A stretch of DNA of 64,000 bases from Aquicella siphonis (GTDB taxonomy: Bacteria; Pseudomonadota; Gammaproteobacteria; DSM-16500). The stretch is from assembly GCF_902459485.1 (NCBI RefSeq), contig NZ_LR699119.1, positions 1,364,001 through 1,428,000 of the forward strand, read 5' to 3'. Position numbers and translations under genes: made by a program. How positions within the stretch are numbered: position 1 is the stretch's first letter; each line of letters opens with the position of its first letter. Shown piece by piece: positions 23,818 to 32,230 of this stretch. Below the pieces are notes generated by a model. The model worked only from the letters and a program-made list of their open reading frames with translations. It was not told the origin of the DNA and searched no databases.

Positions 23818-23933
23818 GAGCATCCTTTTACACAGCTTATTTTCATTATTCTCACTTCTCAGGATAGCATATTTTCATGGGGTAAAATCGTGATGGAGAA
23901 GCATGGCTTCTACCATGCCCTTGATAATTCTAT

Positions 23934-24419
23934 TTATTCCTTTATTAAGAGGCGTGTGCCCGCAGGAATGGCATCAAAAAGCTCTATAATGTCCGCATTG
24001 CGCATACGCACACAGCCGCGCGAACCCGGCACACCCATGGCAACATCATCAGGCGTCCCGTGAATATAAATATATCGTCTCATTGTGTCGACCTGGCCCA
24101 GACGATTCTTTCCCGCCTCTAGTCCACTCAACCACATGATACGCGTCAGAATCCAGTCACGATCGGGAAACCTGGCCCTCAATTCAGGTGTATAAATTTC
24201 ACCCGTAGGCCTTCTTTTTACGAAAACCGAGTTTACTGGACATCCGGCACCCACTTTGGCACGTATCACATGCAATCCTCTGGGTGTCTTCTCACTGCCA
24301 AATTGTTCTCCTGCGCCATTTTTCCCGGTGGAAATATCATACTCCCTGATAATATCCCCTAGTCTAAGCAAATACATTTTTTGTGTCGCGATATTCACTT
24401 CCAGTGATAACGGAATCAT
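23934..24419 (-). CDS. L,D-transpeptidase (YkuD family), no signal peptide
   Basis: A 161-residue YkuD-domain protein. It has HGTPDD with His120 and a PGSRGCVRM motif with the catalytic Cys136 and Arg137-Met, the complete active-site signature that crosslinks or modifies peptidoglycan via L,D-bonds. No signal peptide, lipobox, LysM or membrane segment is visible (MIPLSLEVNIATQK), which is unusual for an enzyme that acts in the periplasm. The start overlaps the arginase stop as ATGA, so both genes are translated together. It may be exported another way or act in the cytoplasm; a missed upstream start is possible. Confidence 0.85.
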   Translation of the reverse strand: MIPLSLEVNIATQKMYLLRLGDIIREYDISTGKNGAGEQFGSEKTPRGLHVIRAKVGAGCPVNSVFVKRRPTGEIYTPELRARFPDRDWILTRIMWLSGLEAGKNRLGQVDTMRRYIYIHGTPDDVAMGVPGSRGCVRMRNADIIELFDAIPAGTRLLIKE

Positions 24420-25324
24420 GAGCGGCCTCTCAATTGTAACTGTTTGCCGCCATGCAAGGCCTGCAACACCGAGATAATGATTTTTTCTGTCTTCCGGTTC
24501 TCATCGCGCGAGGGGTCAAACTCAACAATTTCAGCCGCAATCAACCTGGGATCAGAAGAGATTGCAGATAATCCATTCAATAAGTCCTGGGCATGAATTC
24601 CATCCGGCTCAGGCACATCGACAGCGGGCGCCTCAACAGGATCGATGCCATCCAGGTCCAGCGATATGCCGTATCCAAACGTATGCCTGCTCACATGACT
24701 CACTGCATCTTCCAGGACAGCTGGAAACCCGCGCTGCTTGACTTCATCCATATAAAATATACGCACATTCATTCTCTTCAAAAAATCCGCTTCACCTTGT
24801 TCAAAGCTGCGAACACCTATCAGACAGATATTTTCCGGTTTTAATTTGGGCGCAGGATGCAACACTCCCGTGAGATCATCATATCCCTCCCCCAGCAGAC
24901 AGGCTAGCGGCATGCCGTGTATGCGTCCAGTTATCGAAGTATCAGGTGTGTGACTATCCATGTGTGCGTCAATCCAGATTAACCCAAAATCGCCTTTTTC
25001 ATGCAGAGCATCATATATTCCACTCCAGGTACCGATCGCGCAAGTGTGATCACCGCCTATCACTCCGAAAGGCACTTGGGCGCAAGCCAGACGTGAAACC
25101 TCCCGGGCCAGCGCATCACAGGACAGTCCGACACGTTTTTCAATCGACAATGCATTAAAGTCAGGAGAGGTAATCATGGCTTCCCACGTGAATGGGTAAC
25201 CCTGCCTGGACAAGTCTTGCAATAAACCTGATTTACGCATGACAATAGGGCCGTCCCCAGCATGAATATCCGCACCGGCGATACCACACGAATAACCAAT
25301 AAGTCTGAAATTCAATTCTGTCAT
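24416..25324 (-). CDS. Arginase/agmatinase-family ureohydrolase
   Basis: A 302-residue metalloenzyme with the full dinuclear manganese site: GGDHT (His93), DAHMDSH (Asp119, His121, Asp123) and DLDGIDP (Asp223, Asp225). It hydrolyses a guanidino group, releasing urea. The closeness to arginases (start GIAGADIHAGDGP, a C-terminal EIVEFDPSRDE) supports arginase over agmatinase. First gene of a two-gene unit with the L,D-transpeptidase (ATGA overlap), upstream of DUF924. Arginase supplies ornithine and urea; its coupling to a peptidoglycan enzyme is unusual. Confidence 0.85.
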   Translation of the reverse strand: MTELNFRLIGYSCGIAGADIHAGDGPIVMRKSGLLQDLSRQGYPFTWEAMITSPDFNALSIEKRVGLSCDALAREVSRLACAQVPFGVIGGDHTCAIGTWSGIYDALHEKGDFGLIWIDAHMDSHTPDTSITGRIHGMPLACLLGEGYDDLTGVLHPAPKLKPENICLIGVRSFEQGEADFLKRMNVRIFYMDEVKQRGFPAVLEDAVSHVSRHTFGYGISLDLDGIDPVEAPAVDVPEPDGIHAQDLLNGLSAISSDPRLIAAEIVEFDPSRDENRKTEKIIISVLQALHGGKQLQLRGRS

Positions 25325-25552
25325 ATGCCATTTCCTGCTGCTTTGAACAAGCTGATCGCCATAGATACTGTGACGCGCGTGTAAGCCAGTAATGACTTGG
25401 TTGCAATCGATTTGACGTCCATGCCGCAGTATCTTTGATGAACAATCCCGTTAATTCAAAATCTTATTAAATCATTGGCGAGCACAATCTAACAATCATT
25501 TTATATCTGCAGTAGAATGGTCAAGTCAAAAAATCAGCTCAGGAATAAGTAA

Positions 25553-26959
25553 ATGATAGAACAGAAAACAGCCTACATTGATCAACTTTGGGACAACAGC
25601 ATCACTCCGACCCTGATGGAATACATCAGAATTCCAAACAAATCCCCCCAGTTTGACAAAAACTGGCGCGAACACGGTTATATGGATCAGGCAGTCACAC
25701 TGATCAGCCAATGGTGTCACAGCAATGCCGTAGAAAACATGCAACTGGAAGTTGTGCGCCTAGAAAACCGTACCCCCGTTATTTTCATAGAAATACCCGG
25801 TAGCAATGACGATACGGTTTTATTATACGGCCACCTCGACAAACAGCCGGAAATGTCAGGCTGGGACACGGATTTGCATCCGTGGAAACCTGTTTTACGC
25901 GGAGACCGGCTCTATGGCCGGGGATCGGCAGATGACGGCTATTCCACATTTGCTTCTCTCGCTGCCATTAAATCATTACGCGAGCGGCAAATTCCTCATG
26001 CCCGCTGCGTCATTCTGATTGAAGCCTGTGAAGAAAGCGGCAGCAGCGACCTTCCATATTACATCAATGCGCTTGAACAGCGTATCGGCAAACCCAGCCT
26101 GGTGATTTGCCTGGATTCAGGATGCGGTAATTATGATCAACTATGGGTCACCACCTCTCTGCGCGGCCTGGTCGGCGGTGTCTTGAAAATCGATGTCTTG
26201 AGGCAAGGTGTGCACTCGGGTACCGGCAGCGGCATTGTTCCCTCTTGTTTTCGTGTTTTACGCCAGTTACTGGACAGGATAGAAAACCGTGAAAATGGCG
26301 ACATTATCCTTTCTGATTTGCATGTAGATATCCCTCAGCAGCGCCTGCAGCAAGCCGATCAGGCCGCCCGTGTGCTGGGAAAATCAGTCTTTGAAGATTT
26401 ACCTTTCCTTCCCGGCGTCCAGCCCGAATCCTCGTCCATTGCTGATTTGATAATTAGACGCACCTGGAAACCAGCACTCTCAGTCATAGGAATGGATGGG
26501 ATTCCACTGATTGAAAACGCGGGCAATGTCACCCTGCCTACTCTTTCCGTCAAACTATCCATGCGGCTGCCGCCTTCGTGTGATGCTGAAAAAGCTATTC
26601 TGACTTTGAAAAACTGCCTGGAACGAAATCCACCCCTGGGCGCGAAAGTCCACTATGAAGTCACGGACAACGGCTCTGGCTGGAACGCACCCGCCGAACA
26701 ACCCTGGCTGATTGAATCAGCAAAGCGTGCCTCACTGAACTTTTTTGGCAAGGAAGCTGTTTACATGGGTGAAGGCGGATCGATTCCATTCATGGGAATG
26801 CTGGGAGAAAAATTTCCTCAAGCCCAGTTTTTAATTACCGGTTTGCTAGGGCCGGAATCCAACGCTCACGGACCCAATGAGTTTCTTCATATTCCAACCG
26901 GCAAAAAATTAACCGCCTGCGTCGCCCAAGTCATTGCCGATCATTACAAGCGATCGTGA
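25553..26959 (+). CDS. M20 family metallopeptidase (dipeptidase-like)
   Basis: A 468-residue cytosolic zinc peptidase. Ligands and catalytic residues are visible: His94 and Asp96 in YGHLDKQP, Asp127 in RGSADDG, Glu160/161 in EACEESGS, Asp188 in CLDSGCG and a C-terminal His in NAHGPNEF. The lid domain (about 200-330) contains VHSGTGSG. The layout resembles carnosinase/CNDP-type dipeptidases more than ArgE. AGGAA precedes ATG 25553. Monocistronic on the plus strand; a hairpin with 9-base GC-rich arms at 26968-27012 lies downstream. Confidence 0.88.
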   Translation: MIEQKTAYIDQLWDNSITPTLMEYIRIPNKSPQFDKNWREHGYMDQAVTLISQWCHSNAVENMQLEVVRLENRTPVIFIEIPGSNDDTVLLYGHLDKQPEMSGWDTDLHPWKPVLRGDRLYGRGSADDGYSTFASLAAIKSLRERQIPHARCVILIEACEESGSSDLPYYINALEQRIGKPSLVICLDSGCGNYDQLWVTTSLRGLVGGVLKIDVLRQGVHSGTGSGIVPSCFRVLRQLLDRIENRENGDIILSDLHVDIPQQRLQQADQAARVLGKSVFEDLPFLPGVQPESSSIADLIIRRTWKPALSVIGMDGIPLIENAGNVTLPTLSVKLSMRLPPSCDAEKAILTLKNCLERNPPLGAKVHYEVTDNGSGWNAPAEQPWLIESAKRASLNFFGKEAVYMGEGGSIPFMGMLGEKFPQAQFLITGLLGPESNAHGPNEFLHIPTGKKLTACVAQVIADHYKRS

Positions 26960-26967
26960 TCCAATCC

Positions 26968-27012
26968 CGCCGCCCGCATCATAATACGGATATCAAAAAA
27001 CAACGGGCGGCG
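26968..27012. terminator. Possible terminator hairpin after M20 gene
   Basis: CGCCGCCCG at 26968-26976 and CGGGCGGCG at 27004-27012 could pair with a 27-base loop. No T tract follows, so termination strength is doubtful. Confidence 0.35.
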
Positions 27013-27131
27013 CGCTGGTTCATATGATTAGTATCGTCATGATTATATGGTAATTAAAGGCTGTCAACTTGCACACAGATGACCTATGGAGTAAGTTTAA
27101 TATATGGACAATAAAACTGAGGAGTGTCCGT

Positions 27132-27578
27132 ATGGGTAACACTGTCACCTGGTTATTGATTGCTGATGCAAGTAAAGCCCGCCTCTATTCCATGCATAAA
27201 GCCCGTTTTCTTCTCGACAAGCACTCCAAAAACCTTAACCTGATAGGCCAGTTCACTCATGATGCCAGCCGTATGAAGGGTATTGATCTGGTGAGCGACA
27301 GAATGGGGACTTTTGGAAACGGGTCCTTTGAAGAAACAACCTTGCCGAAAGTCCATGAAGCTGAACAATTCGCGCTTGAACTGCTTGGACATCTGAAAAG
27401 TGCGCGGGTTGAAAACAGTTACAGGGATATCATCATTGTCGCGCCGCCATCTTTCATGGGCTTGCTTCACAAACATATGCCGCATGAAGTAGATAAACTG
27501 GTAGTGAAACGGATTGAAAAAGATTATACCCAGTATAACGGCGAAGAACTCGCACAGAATTTAATTAATCACTTATAG
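27132..27578 (+). CDS. Host_attach family protein (pfam10116 type)
   Basis: A 148-residue protein starting MGNTVTWLLIADASKARLYS at ATG 27132, where GAGGAG lies 7 bases upstream; an earlier Met at 27069 lacks such a site. It has the family pattern LIADASKARLY, HDASRMKGIDLVSDRMG, HEAEQFALELLGHL and a C-terminal IIIVAPPSFMGLLHKHMPHEV. The name comes from Agrobacterium attachment; the fold is related to eRF1-type domains, and its role here is not known. No signal peptide. It stands alone on the plus strand. Confidence 0.82.
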   Translation: MGNTVTWLLIADASKARLYSMHKARFLLDKHSKNLNLIGQFTHDASRMKGIDLVSDRMGTFGNGSFEETTLPKVHEAEQFALELLGHLKSARVENSYRDIIIVAPPSFMGLLHKHMPHEVDKLVVKRIEKDYTQYNGEELAQNLINHL

Positions 27579-27633
27579 ACAAGAAACAAGATGCGAAAAT
27601 TGATCATGCCCATTGACTACGAAAGGCCATTAA

Positions 27634-28515
27634 CTAGGCAGACTTGATGCCTGACGCGCGATATGACGCATTGATAATCCAGACCCCGGCAATAGCCAGG
27701 ATACCGCCTGCCATCGACAGCATGACTGGAACTTCTCCCAGGAAGAACCATCCCATCAAGGTAGCGAGAAAAGGCATAAAGTAAAGAAAGCTGACCGCCC
27801 GCGAAACAGGTATTTCAGACAGAGCATAACTCCATGCGACATACGCAATGGCGGCAGGAAATATTCCCAGATAACCCACCATTAAAGTCGTTTTGACCGA
27901 AGCATGCAGCAAGTCATGGCTGAGGTCAGAAAAATAGATGGACAAGAACAGCGTGGCGCCCCAAATGATAAAAGTCGTGGTTTCTATCGCATGATAACGC
28001 TTGAGAAAGGGCTTTTGTAATGCGGAATATAATCCTGCGACCAGAGTAGCAACCAGGATATAGGTGATGCTGGCATCCCAGGTAAAACTGCCGCGCTCTC
28101 CCAGCGTAATTAATGCCACCCCGCAAATACTGATGAATAATCCCAGTATGCGGGACAATCTGATTTCTTCCCCTAAAAACAATACGGCAAACAAGGTCGT
28201 GATGACAGGCGCCTGGCTGGTAATAAAACTGGCCATACCTGAAGAAATGGACATTTCACCATGATTAAGCGTGAGATTATAAACGCCTATCCCTACCGCG
28301 CCTACACCCAGGAGACCGCACATATCCTTGATGCGCATACCTGAGCGCACGGGCATGCGAAAGTAAATAAGCCCCATGCAGAGAGATGCAATCAGAAAGC
28401 GCAGCAAGGCAAGCCCTTCCGGTGAATAATCTTGAAGCCCGGCGCGTATGCCAACGAACGCCGATGCCCATAAACAGATTGCGACGGCGATGGCCAGTTT
28501 CGTTTTATATGTCAT
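27634..28515 (-). CDS. EamA/DMT-family permease
   Basis: A 293-residue membrane protein with ten predicted transmembrane segments in two EamA halves, starting MTYKTKLAIAVAICLWASAFVGIRAG and including GLLGVGAVGIGVYNLTL and AYVAWSYALSEIPVSRAVSFLYFMPFLATLMGW. The start ATG 28515 fits a GAAGG site and a 19-base gap from the EAL gene; a longer frame would overlap that gene. EamA permeases export or take up metabolites; the substrate is unknown. Forms a two-gene unit with the EAL-domain gene. Confidence 0.82.
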   Translation of the reverse strand: MTYKTKLAIAVAICLWASAFVGIRAGLQDYSPEGLALLRFLIASLCMGLIYFRMPVRSGMRIKDMCGLLGVGAVGIGVYNLTLNHGEMSISSGMASFITSQAPVITTLFAVLFLGEEIRLSRILGLFISICGVALITLGERGSFTWDASITYILVATLVAGLYSALQKPFLKRYHAIETTTFIIWGATLFLSIYFSDLSHDLLHASVKTTLMVGYLGIFPAAIAYVAWSYALSEIPVSRAVSFLYFMPFLATLMGWFFLGEVPVMLSMAGGILAIAGVWIINASYRASGIKSA

Positions 28516-28534
28516 TGCCTTCACACTCTTCAGA

Positions 28535-29335
28535 CTATTTTTTGTCAATGATATGAAATTCCAAAAGAAATTGTTCCACTTTTTCAGCAGGAAGCGGCTG
28601 GGAAAAATAATAACCCTGAATTTCCTGGCACTCTTGTGATAACAATGTCTGTAACTGGATAAGTGTTTCAACACCTTCCGCAACCACTTGCAAATTCATG
28701 TCTTGAGCAAGCTTGATCAGGGATTTGACTACAGTCACATCCGCATCATTGCTGTGTATGTTTTTGATATAAAGTTTATCAATTTTAATTCTGTTCACTG
28801 GAATGTGCTGCAAATAATTCACACTCGAGTGACCCGTGCCAAAATCATCCAGTGCGATTAGTATACCAGCTTTATTCAATCGTTGAATCATCTCGATGAG
28901 AGTTCTGTCATCTTCTCTGATGATAGTATTTTCACTGATTTCAAGCTCCAGACATGCCGGGTCAAGCTTGACCTCGGCAAGAATACCAAAGACGACTTCC
29001 ACAAAATTCTGTTGCAGGAATTGCCTCCCTGAAACATTGACCGCCACTCTGACAGGTGATAAGCCCTTGCCTTGCCAAATCTTGAATTGTTTGCACGCCT
29101 GGCTTAACGCCCACTCGCCTATATGTATGATCAAATCACTCTGTTCAGCGAAAGGTATGAATTGATCGGGGGTAAGCAGGCCGCGCTCAGGATGCCGCCA
29201 GCGAATCAGTGCTTCTATACCCTCAAACGTTGATGTCGCCACATTGAACTGCGGCTGATAATAAAGAACCAATTCCTGATTATGAACGGCGCGCAGCAAC
29301 TCCTGTTCTCTCTCGCTGTAATTCGGGTTTGTCAT
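28535..29335 (-). CDS. Stand-alone EAL-domain phosphodiesterase
   Basis: A 266-residue protein that is only an EAL domain. Catalytic residues look complete: E41-A-L in EALIRWRHP, Asn in NVSGRQF, Glu in LEISEN, D163-D164 in DDFGTGHSS, Lys in IKIDK and Glu in AEGVET, followed by GYYFSQP. It should hydrolyse c-di-GMP to pGpG. No sensory or membrane domain, so activity may depend on partner proteins. It is followed after 19 bases by the EamA permease. Confidence 0.88.
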   Translation of the reverse strand: MTNPNYSEREQELLRAVHNQELVLYYQPQFNVATSTFEGIEALIRWRHPERGLLTPDQFIPFAEQSDLIIHIGEWALSQACKQFKIWQGKGLSPVRVAVNVSGRQFLQQNFVEVVFGILAEVKLDPACLELEISENTIIREDDRTLIEMIQRLNKAGILIALDDFGTGHSSVNYLQHIPVNRIKIDKLYIKNIHSNDADVTVVKSLIKLAQDMNLQVVAEGVETLIQLQTLLSQECQEIQGYYFSQPLPAEKVEQFLLEFHIIDKK

Positions 29336-29498
29336 AAGTCATCCGGGCCGCTGCAACTATTTACCAGCATCATTTTAAAAAGTATACGCCATTTGAAACC
29401 TTCTAGAGACATCTTGGAAATATAGAAGAAACGCCTTGAAATGAGGCGGCACCATGATAAGGACGCCGTGAAAAGAGTTATCTATGTGATTGCTTATA

Positions 29499-29530
29499 TT
29501 AAAAAAACCCGGCTAAAGCAAGCCGGGTCC
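29499..29530 (-). terminator. Rho-independent terminator (leftward)
   Basis: The minus strand reads ACCCGGCTT-GCTTT-AGCCGGGT (with a small mismatch at the loop) followed by seven T residues. It follows the 29550-29810 gene and isolates it from the EAL gene. Confidence 0.8.
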
Positions 29531-29549
29531 GAATATGCTGCAGCGAAAA

Positions 29550-29810
29550 TCAATAATCATCATCTCCGGTCGCTGTATCCGGGCTTCCCTGGTCCATGGT
29601 AGCAGCGCTGCCATTGTTGTCCGTACTGGAACTATCGCCTTGGTCTACACTATTGGCAGAGCCATTGTCAGAGCTATTGTCAGACGATGAAGACGGCTGC
29701 ATAGCCAGATCACCATTGCTTATATCATCAGCCATCGCAGGCGCGACGTATGCAAGGCATGCGGCTGCAAGTCCTGACGCAATCAACATCGCGAATGACT
29801 TTATTTTCAT
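29550..29810 (-). CDS. Small secreted acidic low-complexity protein
   Basis: An 86-residue protein: residues 1-27 form a typical signal peptide (MKIKSFAMLIASGLAAACLA, cleavage near AMADD). The mature part is only about 59 residues and made almost entirely of Ser, Asp, Asn and Gly with DQG repeats (SVDQGDSSSTDNNGSAATMDQGS). It should be unstructured and negatively charged in the periplasm or outside the cell. Monocistronic with its own terminator. Function unknown; cation or surface binding is a guess only. Confidence 0.75.
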   Translation of the reverse strand: MKIKSFAMLIASGLAAACLAYVAPAMADDISNGDLAMQPSSSSDNSSDNGSANSVDQGDSSSTDNNGSAATMDQGSPDTATGDDDY

Positions 29811-30260
29811 GTTACTCTCCTGTTAATAAATTTATCTATAAGGGTAATAATCTAATACTAAATTATGCCTTTTTCTATTCTTTTTTATTTTTAAAATCAA
29901 CTCCTGCGCGCAGGCAAACCTTGGTTTGGCGGAAGAAGATATTCGCTTGGAAAACAGGAGGTTTGTATAAAATATGAGCAGCCATTTGTTCATGAATTTG
30001 ACTTAAGACAAGCTGATTTGTTATAAAGCACTACCTAAGGTATCAGGTATACCGAAGTTTTATCTTACAGAAAGTAAAAGAACATGCTACATGGTTAAGG
30101 GACGCAAAACGAGCTGGTCAATATAACACTCGCAATGATACGTCTGTTGAATTAACTGAATAGCGTACCGGGGAGTCTTGTTTCGGCTGATTTAATCAAT
30201 TCTCCTCTAGTAACAGCCTATTAGCTTTAATTTTAACTGTTAACTGAAGGAACCCGTTTC
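29811..30260. other. Gene-free stretch upstream of MFS gene
   Basis: No convincing gene. Short open runs appear in different frames, for example around 30085-30165 (reads VKEHATWLRDAKRAGQYNTR), which may be a decayed gene. The upstream part (29811-29900) is AT-rich and probably holds the promoter of the small secreted gene; GGAA 8 bases before 30261 serves the MFS gene. Confidence 0.4.
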
Positions 30261-31628
30261 ATGATGGCAGACAACCGAGGTATGTCGCTTCCCATGTTCA
30301 GGTCAGCCTACCCCTGGTTGATCGTGTGCTGCGGAATGCTGTTTTATTGTTACAATTATTTTCTCCGCGTCTCCCCTAGCGTCATGCAGAATGAATTAAG
30401 CCAAACCTTCCATATCACCGCCACCCAGTTTGGCACACTTGCCGGTTTCTATTACTGGGCATACACCCCCATGCAAATTCCCGCGGGCATGATTTATGAC
30501 AAATTTGGCGTCCGTATCGTATTATGCGCAGCCTGCCTCCTGGCTGTATTTGGTTTAAGTATTTTTATTGCTTCAGATGATTTCGCGACAGCAGGCCTGG
30601 GACGTTTCATGATAGGCCTGGGTACGGCATTCGCCTACATCGGCACGCTGAAGCTCGCTTCCATCTGGCTGCCGCCTAATCGCTTTGCCACCGTCGCCGG
30701 CCTGACAACAGCCATAGGCATGACATCTGGCGCGCTGGCGCAAAAATATCTGACCAAAGTCGTTGAATTGATAGGTTATCAGCAAGCCTTGCATTCCGCT
30801 GTGATTGCCGGAATCCTGCTAAGCGTTGTCATCATTGTCCTTGTCAGAAACAGACCCAAATCCCAGATTGCTTTCGCTGCGAATGAAATGCAAAATCCCA
30901 TAGACTTGAAGCAGTTATTGGCCGCGTTGCGCACAATCTTCACCAACCGGCAAATGTGGCTGATCGGCATCATAGGATGTCTGCTGTATCTTCCCTCTTC
31001 TGTCTTCCTTGATCTTTGGGGTATTCCCTACCTGAAAGCGGTTTATCAATTAAAACCCGAAGAAGCTGTCGCCATCTCCAACTATACATTTTATGGCTGG
31101 ATTATTTCCGGACCACTTATTGGAGCTTTTTCAGACCGTATTAAACGCCGGCGCTTTCCTTTGACATTCACCGGGTTTTTCGCCGCGCTTCTGTTATGTA
31201 TCGTTTTCTATCTGCCCAACCTGACTCTCTCCAGCCTGTATGGCATCTTTTTCATGATCGGTTTTTGCTGCGGCGCGCATCCCTTGTGTTTCGCTCTGGG
31301 CAAAGAAAACAACCCCCTTCAGATTTCTGGTACCGCAGTCGCCGTGACAAACATGCTGATCATGGCGGGCGGCGCCATCTTTCAACCGGTGGTGGGGAAA
31401 TTACTGGATTTACACACTACCAGCCCCATAGGCGCTGACGGGTTACCGGTTTATTCTTCCAGTGATTATACCTTTGCTCTTAGCATCATCCCCATAGGCG
31501 TTGCTCTCGGCATATTTTTATCTGTGTTCCTGAAAGAAACCTATTGTTCTTCTCCTGCTGAAGAAGCGGAGGATACCGCACTCAAACCGGACTCAATATT
31601 GGAACCTGAGGTCGAACCCGCCAAATAA
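30261..31628 (+). CDS. MFS transporter
   Basis: A 455-residue protein with 12 predicted transmembrane segments. The N-terminal part shows the MFS inter-helix loop motif GMIYDKFGVRIV (G-xxx-D-K-xG-xR), and RVSPSVMQNELSQTF and FGTLAGFYYWAYTPMQIPAGM are typical of the anion/sugar-phosphate-like MFS branch. A central basic loop separates halves. The C-terminal 30 residues are acidic and cytoplasmic. Substrate not recognisable. Monocistronic; an upstream gene-free stretch likely carries its promoter. Confidence 0.85.
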   Translation: MMADNRGMSLPMFRSAYPWLIVCCGMLFYCYNYFLRVSPSVMQNELSQTFHITATQFGTLAGFYYWAYTPMQIPAGMIYDKFGVRIVLCAACLLAVFGLSIFIASDDFATAGLGRFMIGLGTAFAYIGTLKLASIWLPPNRFATVAGLTTAIGMTSGALAQKYLTKVVELIGYQQALHSAVIAGILLSVVIIVLVRNRPKSQIAFAANEMQNPIDLKQLLAALRTIFTNRQMWLIGIIGCLLYLPSSVFLDLWGIPYLKAVYQLKPEEAVAISNYTFYGWIISGPLIGAFSDRIKRRRFPLTFTGFFAALLLCIVFYLPNLTLSSLYGIFFMIGFCCGAHPLCFALGKENNPLQISGTAVAVTNMLIMAGGAIFQPVVGKLLDLHTTSPIGADGLPVYSSSDYTFALSIIPIGVALGIFLSVFLKETYCSSPAEEAEDTALKPDSILEPEVEPAK

Positions 31629-31649
31629 TTTTGCTCCTGCACAAGACAC

Positions 31650-31719
31650 CGCGCGGCCATGCGTTGGGAAATATGAATTCATGCGCCGCGCGATATCAGG
31701 CAATTACACCATTGCCTGA
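31650..31719. other. Two inverted repeats between converging genes
   Basis: CGCGCGGC at 31650-31657 pairs with GCCGCGCG at 31685-31692, and TCAGGCAA at 31696-31703 pairs with TTGCCTGA at 31712-31719. They sit between the converging MFS and UspA genes. No T tract is present; a bidirectional hairpin or a transcription barrier is possible. Confidence 0.45.
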
Positions 31720-31748
31720 CCGCTGGAATCTATTGCAAAAAGCAGCGG

Positions 31749-32216
31749 CTACTTTGTTGGCGCCGATTTTCCGGGCTGTATAAGCAGCACTGGAATATTG
31801 GTATTACGGATAATTTCTTCCGCAACACTGCCCAACATGATGCGGCTCACACCCTTATATGCATGGGAACTGACAACCAACAGGCTTGCTCTCCACTTTT
31901 TCGCCGTCTTGATGATCATTGCCGCAATATGACTCATTGACTCACCTGATTTGTCTATCAATCGGGTTTCAGCTTTCATGCCTTTGCGCTTGGCCCTGGC
32001 AACAGCCCGGTTCAGTATGATTTGCCCAAGGTCTTTTGTGCTTTTCTGTAATGCTTCAATATTAATGCCTTCACCGCCCATCATCAGGGGGCTATAATCA
32101 ATCACATGGATAATACATAATTTGGCCTTTTGTTCTTTCGCCAGTTTTATCGCTTTCGCAAGCGCCGAATTTGCCGATTTACTGGTATCCACTGCGACCA
32201 TAATTCGTTTGAACAT
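31749..32216 (-). CDS. Universal stress protein (UspA family)
   Basis: A 155-residue protein starting MFKRIMVAVDTSKSANSALA at ATG 32216, after AGGACAGGAAT; a longer reading from 32252 lacks such a site. The UspA pattern is intact: the Asp in VAVDTS, then VVSSHAYKGVSRIMLGSVAEEIIRNTNIPVLLI. In ATP-binding Usps the loop begins with G-x-H-G; here the first Gly is Ser (SSHAYKG), so nucleotide binding may be weakened. Follows the SLC13 gene after 14 bases; the pair is likely one transcript. Confidence 0.85.
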   Translation of the reverse strand: MFKRIMVAVDTSKSANSALAKAIKLAKEQKAKLCIIHVIDYSPLMMGGEGINIEALQKSTKDLGQIILNRAVARAKRKGMKAETRLIDKSGESMSHIAAMIIKTAKKWRASLLVVSSHAYKGVSRIMLGSVAEEIIRNTNIPVLLIQPGKSAPTK

Positions 32217-32230
32217 ATTCCTGTCCTTAA

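Noticed and set aside
28516-28683. Longer start of the EamA permease
   Set aside because: It would overlap the EAL gene by about 150 bases and precedes the typical permease N-terminus; ATG 28515 has GAAGG.
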